DNA of 64,000 bases from Cladocopium goreaui (lineage: Eukaryota > Sar > Dinophyceae > Suessiales > Symbiodiniaceae), in contig CAMXCT020002765.1 in NCBI GenBank assembly GCA_947184155.2, positions 2,501 through 66,500 of the forward strand. The letters are read 5' to 3'. The notes beneath the pieces were generated by a model. It had not been told where the DNA came from, made no database searches, and saw only the letters and a program-made list of their open reading frames with translations. Of this stretch, positions 1 to 11,626 are shown in pieces. Within the stretch, counting starts at the first letter, position 1. Each line of letters opens with the position of its first letter. The translations under genes were made by a program, and so were the position numbers.

Positions 1-1110
1 CACATATGACTGATCCCATGACCATCCATTTAGATTTGGCATCGCCCCCAAAAAAGGCCAAAAAAGAACCCCAAGCACGAAAGGCAGCACCCGACGAGCA
101 AGAAACACCCAAGCGAGGGATTTGGCATCGCCCCCCAAAAAAGGCAAAAAAAGAACCCAAGCACGAAAGGCAGCACCCGACGAGCAAGAAACACCCAAGC
201 GAGGGATTTGGCATCGCCCCCCAAAAAAGGCAAAAAAACAAACAAACACGAAAGGCAGCACCCGACGAGCAAGAAACACCCAAGCGAGGGATTTGGCATC
301 GCCCCCAAAAAAGGGGAAATCTTGACAGATTTTGGACATTTTGGGACTACAAAATGGTGTTCCATAGCACGTAAGGGATAATAGGGCACACAAGGATGCA
401 ACAGGGCTTTGTTTCAAACAGTTCTAGATAGACTGATCCCATGACCATCCATTTAGTAAGCACCCGACGAGCAAGAAACACCCAAGCGAGGGATTTGGCC
501 GCCCCCAAAAAAGGCCAAAAAAGAACCCAAACACGAAAGGCAGCACCCGACGAGCAAGAAACACCCAAGCGAGGGATTTGGCATCGCCCCCAAAAAAGGC
601 AACAAAAGAATCCAAGCACGAAAGGCAGCACCCGACCAGCAAGAAACACCCAAGCGAGGGATTTGGCATCGCCCCCAGAAAAGGCCAAAAAAGAACCCAA
701 ACACGAAAGGCAGCACCCGACGAGCAAGAAACACCCAAGCGAGGGATTTGGCATCGCCCCCAAAAAAGGCAACAAAAGAACCCAAGCACGAAAGGCAGCA
801 CCTGACGAGCAAGAAACACCCAAGCGAGGGATTTGGCATCGCCCCCAAAAAAGGCCCAAAAAAAACCAAACACGAAAGGCAGCACCCGACGAGCAAGAAA
901 CACCCAAGCGAGGGATTTGGCATCGCCCCCAAAAAAGGCAAGGCAGCACTTGGCTACAGGGGAAATCTTGACAGATTTTGGACATTTTGGGACTACAAAA
1001 TGGTGTTCCATAGCACGTAAGGGATAATAGGGCACACAAGGATGCAACAGGGCTTTGTTTGAAACAGTTCTAGATAGACTGATCCCATGACCATCCATTT
1101 AGTAGAGGCA
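1..1110. repeat. 85-bp tandem repeat with higher-order structure
   Basis: Units of about 85 bp (CCAAGCGAGGGATTTGGCAT ... AAGGCAGCACCCGACGAGCA) in tandem. The block GGGGAAATCTTGACAGATTT...CATCCATTTAG occurs at 313-454 and again at 959-1100 (shift 646), and its end is at 8-33. All open frames here are repeat-derived. Confidence 0.9.
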
Positions 1111-2041
1111 GCACTTGGCTAGACTGGAGGCGGCATGGCAGGATACTGCAAGGATGCTATCTTTGTCCAACTTCTGTTGTTTCATATCGCGGTATACCCG
1201 ATCATGTTGATTTACTTCAACCCAGGAATATCTTTGATATTCATTGGCATTCTAGAATTTATATTTATTTTTCAAGCTTCTTATTTTTTTGAGCATCTAT
1301 TATCATATACTATCTGGATTTACGTGATTCATCCTGATGGACATGGATTGGCCAAACGACTATCGGGGGCAACGGAATGGGAATCTCTACTAAATGGTTT
1401 TTCAGTTTTGTCTCGTGTCATTGTGACCGTTTTATGAACTCTACTTCGCAACCTCTACTAAATGGTTCCTGTGATTTTGCAACGTTTTTTTTGACATCTC
1501 TACTAAATGGTTTTACCCAAAAAACAACATTTGACATCATATGATTAACATATCATTTTTACCTCACTACTAAATGTGGATCATGGGTCTAGAGATGTTT
1601 ACTTGATTTTTTTTTTGAAAAATCATGATTCTCTACTAAATGGTTTCTGGAAATTTCACACTAAATTTTTGGTTCACTCATTTAGTAGTGGAAATTGGCA
1701 GGAGGATCCTTTTCTATCAATCCATTGAATGGAATCATGGACACCCCGTGAATCATATTGGAGTTCCTCCTGATGTCTTTCCCGCTTCTAGTCTGAGGGG
1801 GACCTCAATGATTCGTTTGTACTGTCTTCCTAAGACTATGAATCAAAACCCTGTGACACTCATCAAGATTAATGGGCTTCGAGGGGTGTGCATCACATGA
1901 TTCCACTGTTCCTAAAGGTATTGACGATTCCCAGTTGACCCTTGGTCGTAAAATGCCAAACAAAAGGTTACCAACATCAATGGGGGCTATTAGGACGTCC
2001 ACTTCAAGGGAACTTGTAGCGGTAGGCAGATTCCACTACCC
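1111..2041. other. Non-coding stretch with CTACTAAATGG motifs
   Basis: No convincing gene. CTCTACTAAATGG(TT) occurs near 1386, 1450, 1500 and 1631, with reverse-oriented CATTTAGTAG near 1097 and 1680. This may be a degraded element. Confidence 0.4.
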
Positions 2042-2233
2042 CAGAGGTTGCAGAAAATCATCGATCGGGGGATCGGGGACGTTCCGAACAGCGGAATCGA
2101 ACTCAGCGGAATGACATGGAGCAACTCGTTGGTTTCGGGCGAAATTCCGGTGACAAAGTGGCATCGACATGCCACCGTGGGCGGTGATTCAACAGTTCTC
2201 AATGATTTGGTGATGTGGCTTGAAAAGTTATGA
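2042..2233 (+). CDS. Terminal exon candidate
   Basis: Acceptor CTACCCCAG, then LQKIIDRGIGDVPNSGIELS, GMTWSNSLVSGEIPVTKWHR, HATVGGDSTVLNDLVMWLEK, L, stop. Protein-like; family unknown. Confidence 0.5.
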   Translation, partial: QRLQKIIDRGIGDVPNSGIELSGMTWSNSLVSGEIPVTKWHRHATVGGDSTVLNDLVMWLEKL

Positions 2234-2239
2234 AAAGTC

Positions 2240-4440
2240 ATAAGTCATGAGGCAAAACTCTTAGCTGTTCACCAATGGGTCATTTTTCGGGAGGCGTTGA
2301 TCATCGCGTATTTGACCAGTCGATGAAATTTTGGGTTTACCCCAAGAAACTTAGCTGACAGATTTTGTTGCGTGAAGTTTTCCACATGGAGCGACATACA
2401 TTATTCGTTTACGGTACTGGTTGCTGGTAGCTGATTTGCAAAGTAGTAATTAAATGTACAATTAATGTTAACATTACCATTAGTTAATTCCCAAGGAAAT
2501 GGCCCAAGCGCGGTTGAAAACGCCTTGTTCATGTGCCTTGCCCTGCAAGAGGGATGTATCATCCGCAGTTTCACAGGCCTCACGATGCGTGCGACTCGTT
2601 AAGCTTGATCACAGTTGCAAGATACGGGGTACAAAACGGCAACCCCAAAATAGATAGAATATGATAGAATAGTGAGAAATCTGGAAATATGAAGAAAATA
2701 GACGCTATTTTTCCATCCTGGAAACATTGTTCGGCATCTTTTTCGGGGTGGCGATACGAAACATGGCATTGGTAAAGCCTTCTGAGCCATGAAACTCCTG
2801 GATTTAAGTGGATCTCAGAGGCGTTTTTTTGGAGAGCACAAACTGGATAAACGACCAACAAATATCCCAAAAATACCATGAAACTGGGGATACCCTCTGG
2901 TAAACATACAAAAAACTATGGAAAATCACCATTCTTAATGGGAAAATCCACTATAACTGGCCATGTTCAATAGCTATGTTAAATTACCAGAGGGTATATT
3001 GAACATCATTCTCAGGGATGTTTCAATATGTTCCAATATGTTCCACTTTTGATCTCTCCAAACGAGCGAGTTCCTCTCCACTCTCTGCTGGTAAAACTAG
3101 TTTAGATCCCGTAAATTTGTCGGATGTGCATCCCACTGAGTTTATCCATATAAAACCCCTATAGTCTCATAGGGATATTCCATGTATAACTGTATAAGCC
3201 ATTTACTAAGTGAGGCCCGCACCCCCCAGAACCCAAGTCAGTCCGCTTTGGTCCTAAACTTGCCGCCTCTTTTGCCAGCACATGTAGGACGCATGATAGA
3301 ATCCTGAGCCAAGTTGGAGCAAATCACGACACCCAACGTGCAAAAAAAGACGTGCAAAAATTGATGTACCCTCTGGTAAATTAACATAATGGAAAATCAT
3401 CATTGGTAAATCAACTATTTCAATGGCACATTTTCCAGTTCGCAAACTCAAAACGTTTACCAGGCCGGGTAGACAGATTGATGACAGCTCCGATGAAATT
3501 CCGAAGACTCCAGCTCAAATCTACGGCCCACAAACGGTTTTTTTTTTCTCACATAGAACCCAAAAAAATGTTCCCATGGCCAGAAATTGCGCCCAAATCC
3601 CAGATGTTCAGAAAGACCAGCTGGTAAAAACTCTTAAATTTATCATAGTTGCTGGTCTTTCTCATCAAAGACACATATCATAGCCGTTGTAACCCCCAAC
3701 AATGAAAAATCCCACTACAGTTGCTCTATTTTAGACTCCCTGTTTTGAAGAGACCCAACTGCTTCACAAACATCCCGACGTACCGGAAACCGCGCATGGC
3801 GTGGTGATTTTCAAGAAGATGTAAGATAGGAAGTTGGATAAAATTGGAGGTTTCCGGACATTTATTATTTATGTGTTTTTTTTCTTCGATTTTGTCTTAA
3901 TTACATTGGGAATCTATGAATTTCAAGCATTTCGTTGTGTGGAAATGCGATTTTTTCAAAGTTTTGCATCTTCAAAAAGGAGAGGCTGCAAATCGTGCCC
4001 ATTGCTCATGTTCCCGGCGCGTAGACCAGCAACTGCGGGTGGTCCATCCGACACTGACTGCTTGGTGGTTTTAACCGTCTTGAAAAATATGAAAGTCAGT
4101 TAGGATGATGACATTCCCAATATATATATATATATATGTATACATATATATATATATATGGAAAAATAAACAATTTTCCAAACCACCAACCAGCTGACCA
4201 ATTAAGCCTGTGTTTATGTTGATTCTGCTTTGTCTGTGTTTGACCCATTTCGCAAATTGGCCTTTGGAATGGTTCACAGAGTCGTGATCGATCTGACAAC
4301 AACAGACGTATGTAGCGTAGCAAGACGTATGTGTGCAGGAATCAACGTCTCAGACGTCTCCAGCGTAACATGACGTACGTGTGCAGGAAACAACAGGAGG
4401 CGTCTCGTGACGTATGACGTATATATTACGTATGACGTGC
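2240..4440. other. Intergenic/intronic AT-rich DNA with MITEs
   Basis: Contains family A copies, a family C copy split by a TA microsatellite (4118-4160) and repeated ACGTATGACGT/AGACGT motifs at 4308-4440. No convincing exon. Confidence 0.5.
2891..2996. repeat. MITE family A (TACCCTCTGGTAA terminal inverted repeats)
   Basis: About 105 bp, starting TACCCTCTGGTAAAC and ending TTACCAGAGGGTA, with central ATGGAAAATCACCATT...GGCCATGTTCAATAG. Other copies or halves: 3366-3471, 5563-5747, 6655-6760, 7357-7390, 8465-8480, 23829-23935, 39420-39470, 52825-52930, 54718-54830 and 59650-59745. Inner sequences are also partly complementary. Confidence 0.85.
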
Positions 4441-4570
4441 AAAGGCCATTGAACATTAGCCCACCCCACCTGAAACACACGACGCCACGGATGTTGTGGT
4501 CCAAGTGGCAGCAAAGTTCTCATCAAAGGAAGGACCTGCGGTTGTGCCTGCGGGTGGTTGCGGACGCTGA
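4440..4570. other. Coding-like GC-rich segment, strand unresolved
   Basis: Plus frame DATDVVVQVAAKFSSKEGPA and minus frame PAGTTAGPSFDENFAATWTT are complementary and both open. Probably one exon; splice borders not settled. Confidence 0.3.
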
Positions 4571-5093
4571 TCCCAGCACTCGAAATGTGTGGAGATCCGG
4601 AAGCCCCAAAACATCTCAACATCTTCCCCATAGATTCCACAAGTAATGGGTTTCCCGGTTAGGTGCGAAACGGTGAACCCCGATGTTGACCATGCCAAAC
4701 TCAACCAAGCGATGTTGCACACGGAGGTGCCCCCTATTTATTTTTCAGATATGGGTAGCCATATGTCTACCACCTTGGCTGGAATGAAGGTTTTCATGAA
4801 GTGCCAAGAAAACATGCGCTGGTCATACTCTCCACGAAACCAGCTGCCCAAGTTTGGGACTTCAAAATCATGAGCCACGACGGTGTTCGACGGTTTTCAC
4901 AATTTGTCTACCTGGGATATGCTGAAACTTTTATGAAAAGCGTGATACGAGTCAGATCCAAAATGGAAGTGATCTCACATATGTGTCAGGATTGCTGTGG
5001 CTGTGCCAAGTTAAACCCGTCTTATAAATATTCATTTATAAATGATGTAATGATATATAACTTACAGTATAACTAATGTAGAAAAAATACGGG

Positions 5094-5156
5094 ATGGTGA
5101 AGATACAAGCTGCACGGGTGTCTCCTGACCAGCTTCGCACGAAGCTCCTTCCTTAG
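5094..5156 (+). CDS. Short C-terminal exon
   Basis: VKIQAARVSPDQLRTKLLP then TAG. Protein-like; the acceptor upstream is unclear. The coding-like stretch at 4800-4930 (HALVILSTKPAAQVWDFKIM) may be an earlier exon. Confidence 0.35.
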   Translation: MVKIQAARVSPDQLRTKLLP

Positions 5157-5159
5157 CGA

Positions 5160-6470
5160 GACATCATGGACCACCAATGTTTCACAGCCATGCCGACAAT
5201 GAGACAACACATCAACAACGTCCTAAGGCAAAACAGAGATATTTTGACAAAGTAATACATGTAATACATGTAATACCATCCATAGATGTCCTTTTCCCAC
5301 TGGTTGGTTGCTTAATAGAGGGGTTAGTTTACCCCTTTAAAGACAGGTAAATGATGATATATGGTATACAAAACCGGCCCTCTATTTTTACCAAAAGGAC
5401 ATTATTGATACCATCATTCAATGGTGTGTGCACCTCAAAAACCAACCAGTCTTTGGCTAATCACTGGGGAAGTCATTCCATCGGACGTCTGTTCGAAACA
5501 GTTCTGAGCAAACGAAAACAGCGCTGGTTTTGTGCTGTTTTGCCAAAGTCAACAGACAAAAGATACCATCTGGTTATTTAACATATTAATAGGTAAACCA
5601 TTATTTACCATCTATTAATTACCAAACAATAATATTACCATCTGCTTATTTAACATAGCCATGGAAAGATCCACCATTTTTAATAGGTAAACCATCTATT
5701 TCTATGGGCCATTTTCCATGGCGAACTGTTAAATAACCAGAGGGTGTCAATGACAGGTGGAATCTTTTCCATTCTTTTTCAACGTTTCGCATCGACGGTC
5801 CGAAGGAGAAATCCCCCAGGTTTTTTCTGCGGGTTTACAGGTTAGGAAAAGTCAAACTTGTTCCAAAATATGTGAAAAGACAATTTTTTGAAATTCCACT
5901 ATGGGTTTCTATGGGGTTTTCATGGGTTTTCTATGGTTTTCTACAGGTTACTGCGGCTTCTCTACAGGTTCCAGAAAAGACAATTATCTGTGCACTAATG
6001 TGCACTATAAACATGATTTCAAATGATTGTTAGGGCTGTTTACACGCGTACTTGTCCTGGTTTCCTAGCTCGACATTTTGAATTGGGAATTGGACTAAAA
6101 ATCAGGATACAGAATGATACAGAATATACATGGTGTGTTAAATAAGAATATATCAGGATGAATATCCAAGACTATATATTCAAGATTATCCAAGTGGGTG
6201 TTCATCAGTTTCCAAGAAAAGACAATCTTTTGGCAAAACAACATGTTTACTATTGAGCATGCTGTACAAGCAATCTGTTCATCCAAGATCATCCAAGTAC
6301 TACAAGTACTGTAATTTTATAAACTTTGGGTTTGCATGGTATCAGCAGTTCCTTCAGAAAAACACCACCATGGAATACTGTCATTTTGAAGCCATGGTAT
6401 CCACCAAAAATCCTACAATTTGCCTTGGATTTGACCTGACCATAGTATAATCCAAATCCCAATGTTGGAA
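5160..6470. other. AT-rich DNA with MITE remnants
   Basis: Family A copy 5563-5747; TTTCTATGGGTTTTC runs at 5900-5970. No supported exon. Confidence 0.5.
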
Positions 6471-6472
6471 TC

Positions 6473-6600
6473 CTAAAAGGCGACACTCCCATCCGCCAAG
6501 CATCGGTTGTCGACGTAATTGTGCCCAGACTTGAGCCGAGCTGCAAAGAAATCAGCACCAGCCGTGCCAAATGTTCGCACAGGAAGGGGCCCCAGTTTAT
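6473..6600 (-). CDS. Terminal exon candidate
   Basis: GPLPVRTFGTAGADFFAARL, KSGHNYVDNRCLADGSVAF, stop. Another minus frame (LVLISLQLGSSLGTITSTTD) overlaps and is also possible. Acceptor not settled. Confidence 0.4.
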
Positions 6601-7169
6601 AGTTTGTTAGCTGGTCCATAACTTTGATAGCAATGGTGTATGATCCGCAAATCACTATACCATCTTGTTATTTAACATAGCTATGGAAAATCCCTTATAA
6701 ATGGAGGTTTTAACGGTAAAATCATCTATAAATGGGCCATTTTCCATGGCTATCTTAAATGGGCGTATAAACCAACACAACATAAACAGGGCGCCCTCCT
6801 GCAACACGTCAGTCGATCTTCACTGATACCACCGCGACAAAAAGTGGCAATCTGCATCAAGAAATTGGAATGTCACAGAGTTTCATCAAGAAAATGGAGC
6901 TTCTGCGAACATTTTTTGAGGGGATCCAAAAATGATTGAAGCACCAGTTTTGGTGATAAAACGTATATATATATATATATTCTATTATACGAATACATAT
7001 ATATATTCTACAGTATTCTACATTCATATTCTGACATTTGTATCTATATTTGTATCTATAGAGTAATTGCCTGGTACATCCTTAGATTGGAAAAAAATGA
7101 TCTGTTTCTAACAAAAACTTTTTTTTTGAAAATGGATTGGAAGAAACCAATCCAGAGGGTTACCAATGT

Positions 7170-7290
7170 TACCCTCTGGTTCTTTAACGTAGCGAACTGG
7201 GAAATCATCATTTTATAGCTAGGTAAATCATCATTTTTATCATCTATAAATGGGCAATTTTTCATAGCTATGTTACATAACCAGAGGGTA
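7170..7290. repeat. MITE family A copy
   Basis: TACCCTCTGGTTCTTTAACG ... ACATAACCAGAGGGTA. Confidence 0.85.
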
Positions 7291-7418
7291 ATTTACCATA
7301 GCAACCATGAAAAGATTAAAAAAAAAACATTAATAAAAAACAATCTATAAATGGGCCATTTTACATAGTTGTTAAATAACCAGAGGGTAATTTCTGTATG
7401 AAGAATAAATAGCAACAG

Positions 7419-7525
7419 TCATGGGATTTCACCACTTCGCGACGAACGACACGGAGATAGCTAGCTTGTTTCGAGAGAACTACGGCGTGGATGGACCAGC
7501 GAAATCCGATCAACCACCATTTTAG
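7419..7525 (+). CDS. Terminal exon, unrecognised
   Basis: Acceptor AGCAACAG, then MGFHHFATNDTEIASLFREN and YGVDGPAKSDQPPF, TAG. It starts about 30 bp after a TACCCTCTGGTAA half-element and is followed by the 7.53-kb palindrome. Confidence 0.55.
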
Positions 7526-7534
7526 GATGGTTGA

Positions 7535-7651
7535 AAGCCTACTCTCATCCCACTTAGTAAGTGGGTTATAACCCCAGTTCTAAATGGGATAAGTAGGGTT
7601 AATCCACTTATAACTGGGGTTATAACCCACTTACTAAGTGGGATGAGCCAC
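7535..7651. repeat. Long palindromic element
   Basis: CTCATCCCACTTAGTAAGTG GGTTATAACCCCAG is matched by CTGGGGTTATAACCCACTTACTAAGTGGGATGAG, written here in two parts; each arm also contains its own small palindrome. Confidence 0.85.
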
Positions 7652-7840
7652 CAAGTATGAATAGTGGGAAAAACGATGGGACAAACCAGGTGCCTTTTCT
7701 CAACTTTTTCGTGACAAGACTGCTGAATCCAATCCTCCAATATTCCGATATCAAAAAATCTAAACCAACAATTTAAATCAACATAAACATACATAAACAT
7801 ACATAAACCATTATTTTTCAGACCCAAATGCACATGTCAC

Positions 7841-8086
7841 ATGTTCCCATGGCATCCCATGGTACCTGATCATGGCTTACCAGCGAATCTCGTGGTCGCC
7901 AGGGAGGCCCGTTCCCTTGTTGGAGAAAACCTGGCGGACAAATCCAGCGAATTTTGGGAAGCACAACACAAAAAACAACTCAAAATCCAATCCGAAAAAT
8001 CCCAGCAGCAAAATATGGAAATCATATGGAAATCCAATCCGAAAATCTGCTGGCGGATCCGCCGTTTTGTTTTTTTCGTATATTGA
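7841..8086 (+). CDS. Coding-like frame, unrecognised
   Basis: GLPANLVVAREARSLVGENL, ADKSSEFWEAQHKKQLKIQS, EKSQQQNMEIIWK... is hydrophilic and helical, possibly a coiled coil. Borders unclear; the last third, reading into T-rich DNA, is probably intron. Confidence 0.4.
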   Translation: MFPWHPMVPDHGLPANLVVAREARSLVGENLADKSSEFWEAQHKKQLKIQSEKSQQQNMEIIWKSNPKICWRIRRFVFFVY

Positions 8087-8146
8087 TAATCGTGCCCTGG
8101 TAGCAAAAAAGACAGTCGGCTGCCGCCATCCATGGTACTAAAAATG

Positions 8147-8200
8147 GACCTCCAAGGATCAGCGTCAGCGTCACCGAGAGAACCGACTTGGACCATCATT
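8147..8200 (-). CDS. Short exon fragment
   Basis: VQVGSLGDADADPW up to donor G|GTCCAT; the acceptor is unclear. Protein-like but short. Confidence 0.3.
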
Positions 8201-8342
8201 TAGTGTGTGAGAAGCCATAGGAATGTTCGAAATCAATACATCAAAAAGAAGAAATGCAAAAGTTCTACACATCAAACTGGTACTGAAAAATCAACTCGGG
8301 GGTGTTCTCCTCGATGTGCTACTCGTCATAGGTTTTTGTCCC

Positions 8343-8444
8343 TCAGTAGCTCTTGAGAAATCGCCAGCGATCGTGGCCGTCAAATCCAGCACCAAGGCAC
8401 ATTTTCCATGCTCGAAGCGCCACAATGGCCTTGAAGGAGTTCAA
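8343..8444 (-). CDS. Terminal exon, unrecognised
   Basis: Acceptor GAAGACCTCAG, 33 codons LNSFKAIVALRAWKMCLGAG and FDGHDRWRFLKSY, stop. The intron upstream holds half of a TACCCTCTGGTAA element. The plus-strand frame here (8223-8525) is also open but less protein-like. Confidence 0.5.
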   Translation of the reverse strand: MNSFKAIVALRAWKMCLGAGFDGHDRWRFLKSY

Positions 8445-8552
8445 CTGAGGTCTTCAACAAAGTGTTACCAGAGGGTAATCCCACTATTAACCATTATTTT
8501 CACAATGATTCACCACAAATATTAACCATAAATTAGACCATTGTAGTAATGT

Positions 8553-8760
8553 GTACATTATGGTACATTATGGTATATGGTACATTATGGTCATTATGGT
8601 ACATTATGGTACATTATGGTACATTGTGGTACATTGTGGTACATTATGGTACATTATGGTACATTATGGTACATTATGGTACATTATGGTACATTGTGGC
8701 ACATTGTGGTACATTATGGTACATTATGGTACATTATGGTACATTCTGGTACATAAGTAT
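8553..8760. repeat. 10-bp minisatellite (GGTACATTAT)n
   Basis: About 20 units of GGTACATTAT/GGTACATTGT. The same decamer reappears singly at 8785 and 9110-9122 (ATGTACCATA). Confidence 0.9.
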
Positions 8761-8967
8761 GGTACCATTTATGGCAAATGGTTGGTACATTATGGTACAT
8801 GATTGTAATGTCAACCCTGGATTAATAAACCCCGTTTACGGCTGTGACTAATTGGGATGGTACCGTCAAAAAGTATTAGATGAAATGACTATTGGAGGAG
8901 TACCCCCCCTAATTTTCATAAACCATGGTTTAGCAAAATCCGGGGTTGACATGACATGTTTCTATCA

Positions 8968-9093
8968 TTTATCTGGGTAAATTATAATAATTCACCAACC
9001 TGAATCTTGCGGCCATAGAAGGGGATGATTCCCCTTACTAACCATGATTTCCAGTGAGGTCGCAGGGAGGTCGCAACATAATTTACCCAGATT
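8968..9093. repeat. Inverted-repeat family D (ATCTGGGTAAATTATAATAA)
   Basis: Ends TATCTGGGTAAATTATAATA and CATAATTTACCCAGAT. Further copies at 28603-28707 and 43377-43508. Confidence 0.75.
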
Positions 9094-9195
9094 TATGTAT
9101 TCAAATGTACCATAATGTACCAACGATTTTCGCCCCTGAGATCCCAATCAAGACGCCACCATCCGTTGGTCGCACACTTTGGCGAAACACATGGC

Positions 9196-9302
9196 TACCC
9201 TCTGGTGAACGTTTACATAGCTATTGAAAATGGCCATTTATAGTGGACTTATCCATGAAAAAATTTGGATTTTCCATAGTTATGTTAGTTTACCAGAGGG
9301 TA
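9196..9302. repeat. MITE family A copy
   Basis: TACCCTCTGGTGAACG ... GTTTACCAGAGGGTA, 18 bp before a likely exon. Confidence 0.85.
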
Positions 9303-9320
9303 ACAAACTGTGGCGGTTAG

Positions 9321-9505
9321 AGGTGATATTTCACCATTTCTTGGCCCAGATGCAGTTCAGATGTCGGGGAAGAACCTGAGCCAATTGCTCTTTGGAGCTG
9401 AGGATCGCCACACCTGCCGTGGAATCGCCAAGTCCCCTGCCGACCAGTCTGTCTGGGACCTGTCTGCCTGCTTCATGAAGATGTTGAGCAGTTTTCACAG
9501 ACAGA
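9321..9505 (+). CDS. Internal exon between two inverted-repeat elements
   Basis: Acceptor GGCGGTTAG, donor CAGA|GTACAT. Encodes GDISPFLGPDAVQMSGKNLS, QLLFGAEDRHTCRGIAKSPA, DQSVWDLSACFMKMLSSFHR. The left flank is the TACCCTCTGGTAA element ending at 9302; the right flank is the element 9534-9638. Unrecognised. Confidence 0.55.
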
Positions 9506-9533
9506 GTACATGTTTATATATTCATACATATAT

Positions 9534-9638
9534 ACTGTGGATAGAAGAAATCCTGCACCAGCTTGGATGGTAGAAACCTTATAAATAATGAGATAAAACC
9601 ACTTATCAACTGGTGCAGAATTTCTTCCATCCACAGTA
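9534..9638. repeat. Inverted-repeat family F (ACTGTGGAT...TGCACCAG)
   Basis: ACTGTGGATAGAAGAAATCC TGCACCAG against CTGGTGCAGAATTTCTTCCATCCACAGT in opposite orientation (second half split here from a longer run). A second copy at about 34012-34100. Confidence 0.75.
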
Positions 9639-10179
9639 TGGAATTGTCTGAAAATAGTGTACCTATGGAAAAATATCTTTGGATTGTCATCATGTTCCCT
9701 TTTGAAAAGGCTCTTGTGGGGGTATACACTATTTTCAGACTCACCCATATATGCCTTTAATGGCCGAATTGTGATTCTTCACGTGAAATCACTAAGTTGA
9801 TTTCTGGATTGTCACTCCACCATCCGGAATGTTGACGTTGTAGTAGGGTCGCTAATTTCACCCATGTGTATCTAATTGTATATATATATATGTGGATATT
9901 CACTGGTTACAAATTTCTGTCTATGTTCTGTAGATTTGCCCGTTTCAAAATAAAAATGACAATTTCAAGAAAAAACTTACCACTTCATGTTTTCAATCCT
10001 GAGTCATGTTGAATCTGCCCGGGTATTTCCACCCTTTTCCCGGGTATTTCTGCCCTTTTCCGCCCAGAAGAATCGACACATTTTTACGCAAAGTAGAGTA
10101 AGATCAGCCCAAAAGGTACGAAATCCAAAATTGACCACAGTAGTCAAAAAAAGCAGAAATCTTGCAAGCGGACAACTAT

Positions 10180-10350
10180 TATATATACATATATATATAT
10201 GTATCAAGAGAGAGAGAGAGAGAAAGAGACATATATTAAATATATTGTATAATGTGTATAAAAAGGTGTCTGTAATAATATGTAACATGTATGTATATAT
10301 ATATATATGCACACACACCCACAATTATATATACATTCACATATGCATGC
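10180..10350. repeat. AT and GAGA microsatellites
   Basis: TATATA runs flank (GA)n at 10207-10230. Confidence 0.8.
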
Positions 10351-10564
10351 ATGCAAGAGAACATCAGGACTGGAAGACTTGCATACATGGGTTGAGATCT
10401 ATTAGAATCAGATGTTCAATAATTATTAAGAATTACCCATTCAATGAATTTTGATGTATTCATTTTTTCAACTCTAGGTATCTACGTATTCCTTGGAACG
10501 ATACTACGTACGTCTCCCACAGTTATTTGATATTTTATTTGTACAACCCGCACCGCATCAACAG

Positions 10565-11558
10565 GCCTTCAGAGCTTCACGAATTTTCACATTCTCTGTG
10601 CCAGTGGCATGACATTGCTATGACAACACAGGTGGTTGCATGCTGAATCTAATTTCTATTTCAAATGAGGAATCTATGTCTAAAAACTGCATCTTCGAAA
10701 ACCCTGCAGTGGAACATGAGGGATTTTCTTTTCCAGCGGCTTTCCGCAGCGGGCAAGTTGCCAGACCTCCGCATGTGTCCAAAAAAACGCAGCCCCGACT
10801 GCAATTCAGAAAGTGAACCCAGTGGAGGTGTCCTATATATTGGGGTACCCCGATAGCTGGATGGTTTGTAATGGAATATCCTATTAAAATGGATGATGAG
10901 GTACGGTACCCCCATGACTTAGGAAACCCCCAAAAAAGGGATATGTTGGCATAGGAGTTAGCCTTCAGTAAACTAACACGAACTCGTAGTTATGAACAAC
11001 ATTCCTAATCTTATAATTAATCTATTTAAAAAAACCTATTACAAATGGGAAAATCCAGAAAGTTATCTCGATCTTATCATTTATAGCTGATTGTGGCTTA
11101 TACCTATTAAAAATGGTGGATCTTTCCATCGTAAAAATAGCGGTCAAGTCCTTGAGATAGCGAACGCGGTCACCCGGTCGAACATTGGCCGTGAGAAACG
11201 ACGTCCGTTTCTGAAACTTATGAAACCAGCCATGGCTGGGAGATTGATATAAACTATAAATATCTATAAATGATAGCTATAGACTACTATAGATATATAA
11301 ATGCTGGATTCGATATTGATATATTGATAAGGTGTGACCCCCAAAATGCTGGATTCGCACCATGATTTGATATGGTGACCATGGAGTTCCGTGAGTGAAA
11401 TTGGTGGTGCCCAAAAACTTGCCGCGTTGCCGCGCAAGAAAGCTGCTAGGCTACTACCCTCGAGCAGTGATTGCGTGTCTTCGGTGGAGACTGATACGGG
11501 GGATGCCAACGAATTGACGGAGATATTGTCAGATTCGTTTCTTTGTTTTTCTGGGAAC
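10565..11558 (+). CDS. Four phase-matched exons of an unrecognised plus-strand gene
   Basis: Exons 10565-10631 (PSELHEFSHSLCQWHDIAMT, TQ; donor GTGGTT), 10737-10827 (acceptor TTTTCTTTTCCAG; RLSAAGKLPDLRMCPKKRSP, DCNSESEPSG; donor GTGTCC), 11157-11190 (SERGHPVEHW; donor GTGAGA) and 11387-11558 (SVSEIGGAQKLAALPRKKAA, RLLPSSSDCVSSVETDTGDA, NELTEILSDSFLCFSGN; donor GTGAAC) join in phase. The product is hydrophilic, basic then Ser/Asp-rich, perhaps disordered; no domain recognised. The intron after exon 2 starts inside an inverted-repeat element. If the last donor is not used, the frame runs through the (CTATATGAA)n repeat as NYM repeats to a TGA at 11645. Confidence 0.6.
10826..10930. repeat. Inverted-repeat family B (GTTTCC...GGGGTACCCC)
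   Basis: GGTGTCCTATATATTGGGGT ... GGTACCCCCATGACTTAGGA. Other copies: 17128-17238, 41060-41146, 48477-48560, 53595-53703, 61951-62055 and 63680-63742. The left end coincides with the donor of the exon ending at 10827. Confidence 0.75.
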
Positions 11559-11626
11559 GTGAACTATATGAACTATATGAACTATATGAACTATATGAAC
11601 TATATGAACTATATGAACTATATGAA
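11559..11626. repeat. 9-bp repeat (CTATATGAA)n, frame-preserving
   Basis: Seven units directly after the 11387-11558 exon; because the unit is 9 bp it stays open, as NYM repeats. Confidence 0.85.

Noticed and set aside
1-1110. Overlapping 100-230-codon frames
   Set aside because: Produced by the 85-bp satellite; the same peptide repeats in all frames.
1135-1437. 100-codon hydrophobic plus frame starting MAGYCKDAIF
   Set aside because: AT-rich Ile/Phe/Leu composition, no splice evidence; probably chance.
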